Source: a candidate division Zixibacteria bacterium RBG_16_43_9 (GTDB lineage: Bacteria; Zixibacteria; MSB-5A5; RBG-16-43-9). Taken from it: 6,454 nucleotides of DNA. The first letter of the stretch is position 1. Each line of letters opens with the position of its first letter. Below, piece after piece: positions 3,482 to 6,454 of the stretch. The stretch covers positions 303 to 6,756 of the forward strand of contig MEWM01000021.1 in the NCBI GenBank assembly GCA_001775355.1, in the 5' to 3' direction. The position numbers and the translations under genes were made by a program. The notes below the pieces were generated by a model, which had not been told where the DNA came from, did no database searches, and worked only from the letters and a program-made list of their open reading frames with translations.

Positions 3482-6454
3482 CTACCGCAACAAAACCATC
3501 TTCTTGGTAGCTGTGTATTCCTCAGTTCTTAACTGGTAGAAATATATCCCGCTTCCTACCTCTTTGCCAGAATTATCCTTCCCATCCCAGATGACTTTAT
3601 AGTTTCCTGGAACTTTTTCCTCATCCACCAGAGTCCTCACCAACTGCCCCAGGATATTGTAAATCTTAAGGGATGTGTGGATGGGACGATTAACCATCGA
3701 CTGTGAACCATCCACCGCCTTTCCCTGGGTTGTGTGGATGGGACGATTAACCATGAACTGTGAACCACCCACCTGGAAGGGAATGGTGGTGGCGGGGTTA
3801 AAAGGATTCGGATAGTTTGCGCTCAGAGAATAACTTTCAGGCAGACTGACATCCTCTTCTTTAACCCCAGTAGGTGAATATCCAAACTCTGCCAGAATCT
3901 TATGTAACAAAGGAACGGACTGACTCTCTTTGATATAATATAGAGGGAAATCAAAGAAATAAACTTTGTAATCCTCACCGATATGCCTCATACCGATGGG
4001 CTTGCCCTCAAAATTGGAGGCGTCATAAACTGAGTTGAAAACATAAATTACCTCTTCGGGATACAATGGTGCAAAATAACCAATAAGCGGAAGCCTCCCC
4101 TGCAAATCACATTTATCTTTAGGATAACTGAGGTTCACCCTGGCGGTATCAACCTCTAAGTCAGAAAACTCGGATGACAAGTCTGAATGAGTGCCGATAA
4201 ACTCCTCCAGACCGCAGTACCAAGCCGGAGCTAACAAAGTCTTCATATGCAATATGTCATATGCGAAATCGCCTTTTACATAATAATGGTAATTAAGGCC
4301 ATAATGGGGTGGAGCAATTAGATTCCAGCCAGCTAAGATGAGCTTCCCCCCAGCCTTTGTATAGCGCGCGAAATTCAGAAAAGTAGTATCCACAGGACTG
4401 TCTGGAGACGAAGAAACTGGACCAAATCTTCCTTCAGAATGGACGACACAAACCAGATACGGACTCAATTCCTTCAAAGAAACGTGTGGGATACTAGGCA
4501 GGTCGTGCTTGGAATATACAAAAGGATAACCTTGCAACGCCCGATTGTAAAAAGCATTAACGCTGTCATCCTGAACAAAAATTATGCCATGAGGGTCGCT
4601 CATATCCACGAGCAATATCCCCTGGTCAAAAGCCATGGACAGAGCGTAAACACTATCTGAAGGAAAGCTTTCCAGCCCTATATCATCAACGGCTGAAACA
4701 GCATAATAATAGACTACTCCGTTTTCGTAACTCTTGTCGCACAAATTAGTATCCAGCCCAGCTAACCCGATAGTTCCTATTAATTCGTATGTTCCAACTT
4801 CAGTTTTTCTATATATTTTATATCCGATAACATCCTTTTCTGGATGATGATTCCACGCCAAGCAGATTTTATCTTTAGTCGAAGTGGCTACCAGACCAGT
4901 TGGAGGCATGGGTCTTCCAGCTAATGTCATAAGCTCTTTTGACCTTTTGCCTTCTTTCCCACTCTCGTTAATACTGGTAACAACATAATAGTAAGTATTG
5001 CCTTCGACTAAATCGTTATCCAGAAAGAACGTATCTTTGATGACTTCAGTATTTACTGGTGATGTTGGGTATACACCTGAAATAGAGCTTCTGTAAATAT
5101 TGTAACCTTTTAAATTATAATATTTCTTAGGAGACCATGATAGAATCAGAGCGGAATCAGTAGAATTTAGCACCATAAAAACCTTTGGTGGACCAGGTGG
5201 CGGCAGAGTATAACCGGACTCATAGACTCTCTGAGCCACAGAGACATTTGAGAATAAATTATTGAAGTCAAGTTTTGAATAATAGACCTGTGGGTTTTGA
5301 GGGTCAATAGGATTTAAACCTTTATGCAGGCTATCACCCATTATAATCCCAACGACAAAATTAATACTGTCTTTTGCAGGGATATCAAAAGGTCCAAATG
5401 AATATAGAAATCTGGTGTCATAACCGTCTGCTAAGTCCCTACAAATGGACGGTGGAGGTAACCAGCCGGAATCAGTTTGATCAATGCAGGTATAAATCTG
5501 ATCGTAATCATATTCGCCATTAGACATAAGAAAATATTTAGCTCGATCACCACAGGGTGTTCCCTTCCCGCCCTCACACCAGGTGCCATAATTTTTTGCC
5601 CAGAGGTCCCAGCTGGATTTTTTCCAGGGTCCAAAATCAAGATTGATAGGATCAGACCCTTCTGACACCCACCAGTTGTAGGATACGTTCGGCTCTGGAT
5701 TAGAAGGACCTAAAAGCTTAAACCCAAACACTCCAATCGGGCTGTGGGAGGTAATCTGACCTCGCACCAAATCTCCATCATTATCAGCCGCCCAGGCTAA
5801 ATTTATTTCTCTTGGTCCCTCAGGTGCTTCCACTGATTTTATGAAACCTGTCACATCGTCCCTGAACCCTGAGGCATTTGCGATATACATTATATCAGTA
5901 TCCATATAGAATCCGATATAAGCTTTGGAGATGAACTTATTCCCAAAATTTTTTATCTTGTAATCTAAGAGAACAAAATCATCATAAGGTGGGCTTATCC
6001 AAGAATAGCTATGTTGGGTAATCTCGATATTCAAAGGTTTGTGAAATCTGTGATCAATAGGGTCAGGGTCTTCTTCATCTACAACTGAATCAGTATAGAC
6101 TGCTACAAGTTCTTGATCTCCAAAATTTTCAAACTTCTTAATCTCTCCATTAGGGCAAATATCAGCAGGTAACATCTCATTAATCCAAAGCCAGCCATCA
6201 ACTCCAACTGAAACCAGGGTTTCCCCTTCCACAATCCCACCGACCCAGATAGCACCCTGAAACAAATATTCCAACCCAGATCCGCCTGGAAATTCTGCTG
6301 AAGGTGCGGGTAAACCTGTCTCTGAATCATCTTGCCACTCCATTTCGCTTCCCAGAAATCCCCAATTAGTAACAGAAAACCATAGGTTAGATTCTTTATG
6401 AACTAATAATTGAATACAAAGATCTGAGGCAATATCAATTGTCTTTTGAGACTT
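3482..6454 (-). CDS. Large secreted FN3-containing protein with type IX-style C-terminal sorting domain (5' end outside the window)
   Basis: The frame is open from the window edge to the TAG at 3484-3482: 990 visible residues. The ATG at 6343 is internal, because 37 more codons upstream read through (including NLWFSVTNWGFLGS) with no stop, and no signal peptide is visible. From the visible N-terminus: residues 1 to about 415 form an unrecognised beta-rich region with Asp-rich stretches (GFYMDTD near 181-187, AADNDGD near 222-228). Two fibronectin type III domains follow at about 420-513 and 514-605, both with G-Y-x-I-Y-R and YYYxV motifs. An alpha/beta region at about 610-862 alternates strands such as GILLVD and GGKLILAGW. 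A sorting domain at 872-990 has YPNPFNP, then SLKIYNILGQ, W-D-G-x-D and a final KKMVLLR. Such domains direct export through type IX (Por) secretion and surface attachment. The specific function is unknown; adhesion or extracellular degradation is possible. Confidence 0.85.
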   Translation of the reverse strand, partial: KSQKTIDIASDLCIQLLVHKESNLWFSVTNWGFLGSEMEWQDDSETGLPAPSAEFPGGSGLEYLFQGAIWVGGIVEGETLVSVGVDGWLWINEMLPADICPNGEIKKFENFGDQELVAVYTDSVVDEEDPDPIDHRFHKPLNIEITQHSYSWISPPYDDFVLLDYKIKNFGNKFISKAYIGFYMDTDIMYIANASGFRDDVTGFIKSVEAPEGPREINLAWAADNDGDLVRGQITSHSPIGVFGFKLLGPSNPEPNVSYNWWVSEGSDPINLDFGPWKKSSWDLWAKNYGTWCEGGKGTPCGDRAKYFLMSNGEYDYDQIYTCIDQTDSGWLPPPSICRDLADGYDTRFLYSFGPFDIPAKDSINFVVGIIMGDSLHKGLNPIDPQNPQVYYSKLDFNNLFSNVSVAQRVYESGYTLPPPGPPKVFMVLNSTDSALILSWSPKKYYNLKGYNIYRSSISGVYPTSPVNTEVIKDTFFLDNDLVEGNTYYYVVTSINESGKEGKRSKELMTLAGRPMPPTGLVATSTKDKICLAWNHHPEKDVIGYKIYRKTEVGTYELIGTIGLAGLDTNLCDKSYENGVVYYYAVSAVDDIGLESFPSDSVYALSMAFDQGILLVDMSDPHGIIFVQDDSVNAFYNRALQGYPFVYSKHDLPSIPHVSLKELSPYLVCVVHSEGRFGPVSSSPDSPVDTTFLNFARYTKAGGKLILAGWNLIAPPHYGLNYHYYVKGDFAYDILHMKTLLAPAWYCGLEEFIGTHSDLSSEFSDLEVDTARVNLSYPKDKCDLQGRLPLIGYFAPLYPEEVIYVFNSVYDASNFEGKPIGMRHIGEDYKVYFFDFPLYYIKESQSVPLLHKILAEFGYSPTGVKEEDVSLPESYSLSANYPNPFNPATTIPFQVGGSQFMVNRPIHTTQGKAVDGSQSMVNRPIHTSLKIYNILGQLVRTLVDEEKVPGNYKVIWDGKDNSGKEVGSGIYFYQLRTEEYTATKKMVLLR
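3674..3716 (-). repeat. In-gene repeat, copy A (57-bp period)
   Basis: A 43-base unit inside the sorting domain, matching copy B at 40 of 43 positions. Its ends GTGGATGG (3677-3684) and CCATCCAC (3708-3715) are inverted repeats. It encodes the peptide around SQSMVNRPIHT. Confidence 0.85.
3731..3773 (-). repeat. In-gene repeat, copy B (57-bp period)
   Basis: The second 43-base unit, starting exactly 57 bases (19 codons) from copy A with a 14-base spacer, so the frame is kept. It encodes SQFMVNRPIHT. Its terminal inverted repeat is the same as in copy A except for one G-T wobble. Confidence 0.85.

Noticed and set aside
3674..3773. Insertion sequence remnant in the sorting domain
   Set aside because: The units are only 43 bases with no transposase fragment and no flanking target duplication visible; a small palindromic element or local duplication fits better.
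4439..6330. Short open frames on both strands within the large secreted-protein gene
   Set aside because: All overlap the 990-codon frame, which has clear FN3 and sorting domains; none has a family motif.

Overview
The window is about 6.5 kb of gene-dense bacterial DNA with every convincing gene on the minus strand, so transcription runs from high to low coordinates. The mix suggests an uncultured bacterium of the FCB group or a related candidate phylum (Zixibacteria, Cloacimonadota, WOR-3/Stahlbacteria-like). The evidence is a large secreted multidomain protein ending in a type IX (Por)-style C-terminal sorting domain, a bacillithiol gene (bshC), and intergenic spacers full of short hairpins beginning with GTAG. 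This placement is inferred from gene content and style, not from a marker gene.

Layout in transcription order. (1) 6454-3482: a very large extracellular protein gene whose 5' end lies outside the window. It has an unrecognised N-terminal beta-rich region, two fibronectin type III domains, an alpha/beta region and a C-terminal sorting domain. The sorting domain carries an in-frame 57-bp tandem duplication with inverted repeats. The gene ends at a strong hairpin terminator. (2) 3481-3171: a spacer with five GTAG-headed palindromes, followed by a weak promoter candidate for tatA. (3) 3170-2970: tatA, a monocistronic Tat translocase subunit, followed by a terminator. (4) 2969-2714: a spacer with three more palindromes and a perfect sigma70-type promoter (TTGACA, 17 bp, TATAAT). 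(5) 2713-1: a tight five-gene operon, fetA-fetB-nth-cupin-bshC, with gaps of 11 bp or less and one 4-bp overlap. bshC runs off the window after 64 codons.

The operon has a readable theme. FetAB-type transporters are linked to iron export and peroxide resistance. Nth is a [4Fe-4S] enzyme that repairs oxidised pyrimidines. BshC completes bacillithiol, a low-molecular-weight thiol. The cupin is a small metal-binding beta barrel. Together they suggest an iron and oxidative-stress module, which is inference from context.

The most unusual signal is the set of eight palindromes at 2806-2913 and 3289-3474. Each has a GTAG head followed by a hairpin of about 8 bp with a very short loop. The stem sequence changes from copy to copy while complementarity is kept. 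They resemble REP/REPIN elements mobilised by RAYT (TnpA-REP) transposases, but with unusually variable stems, and at least two of them double as transcription terminators.
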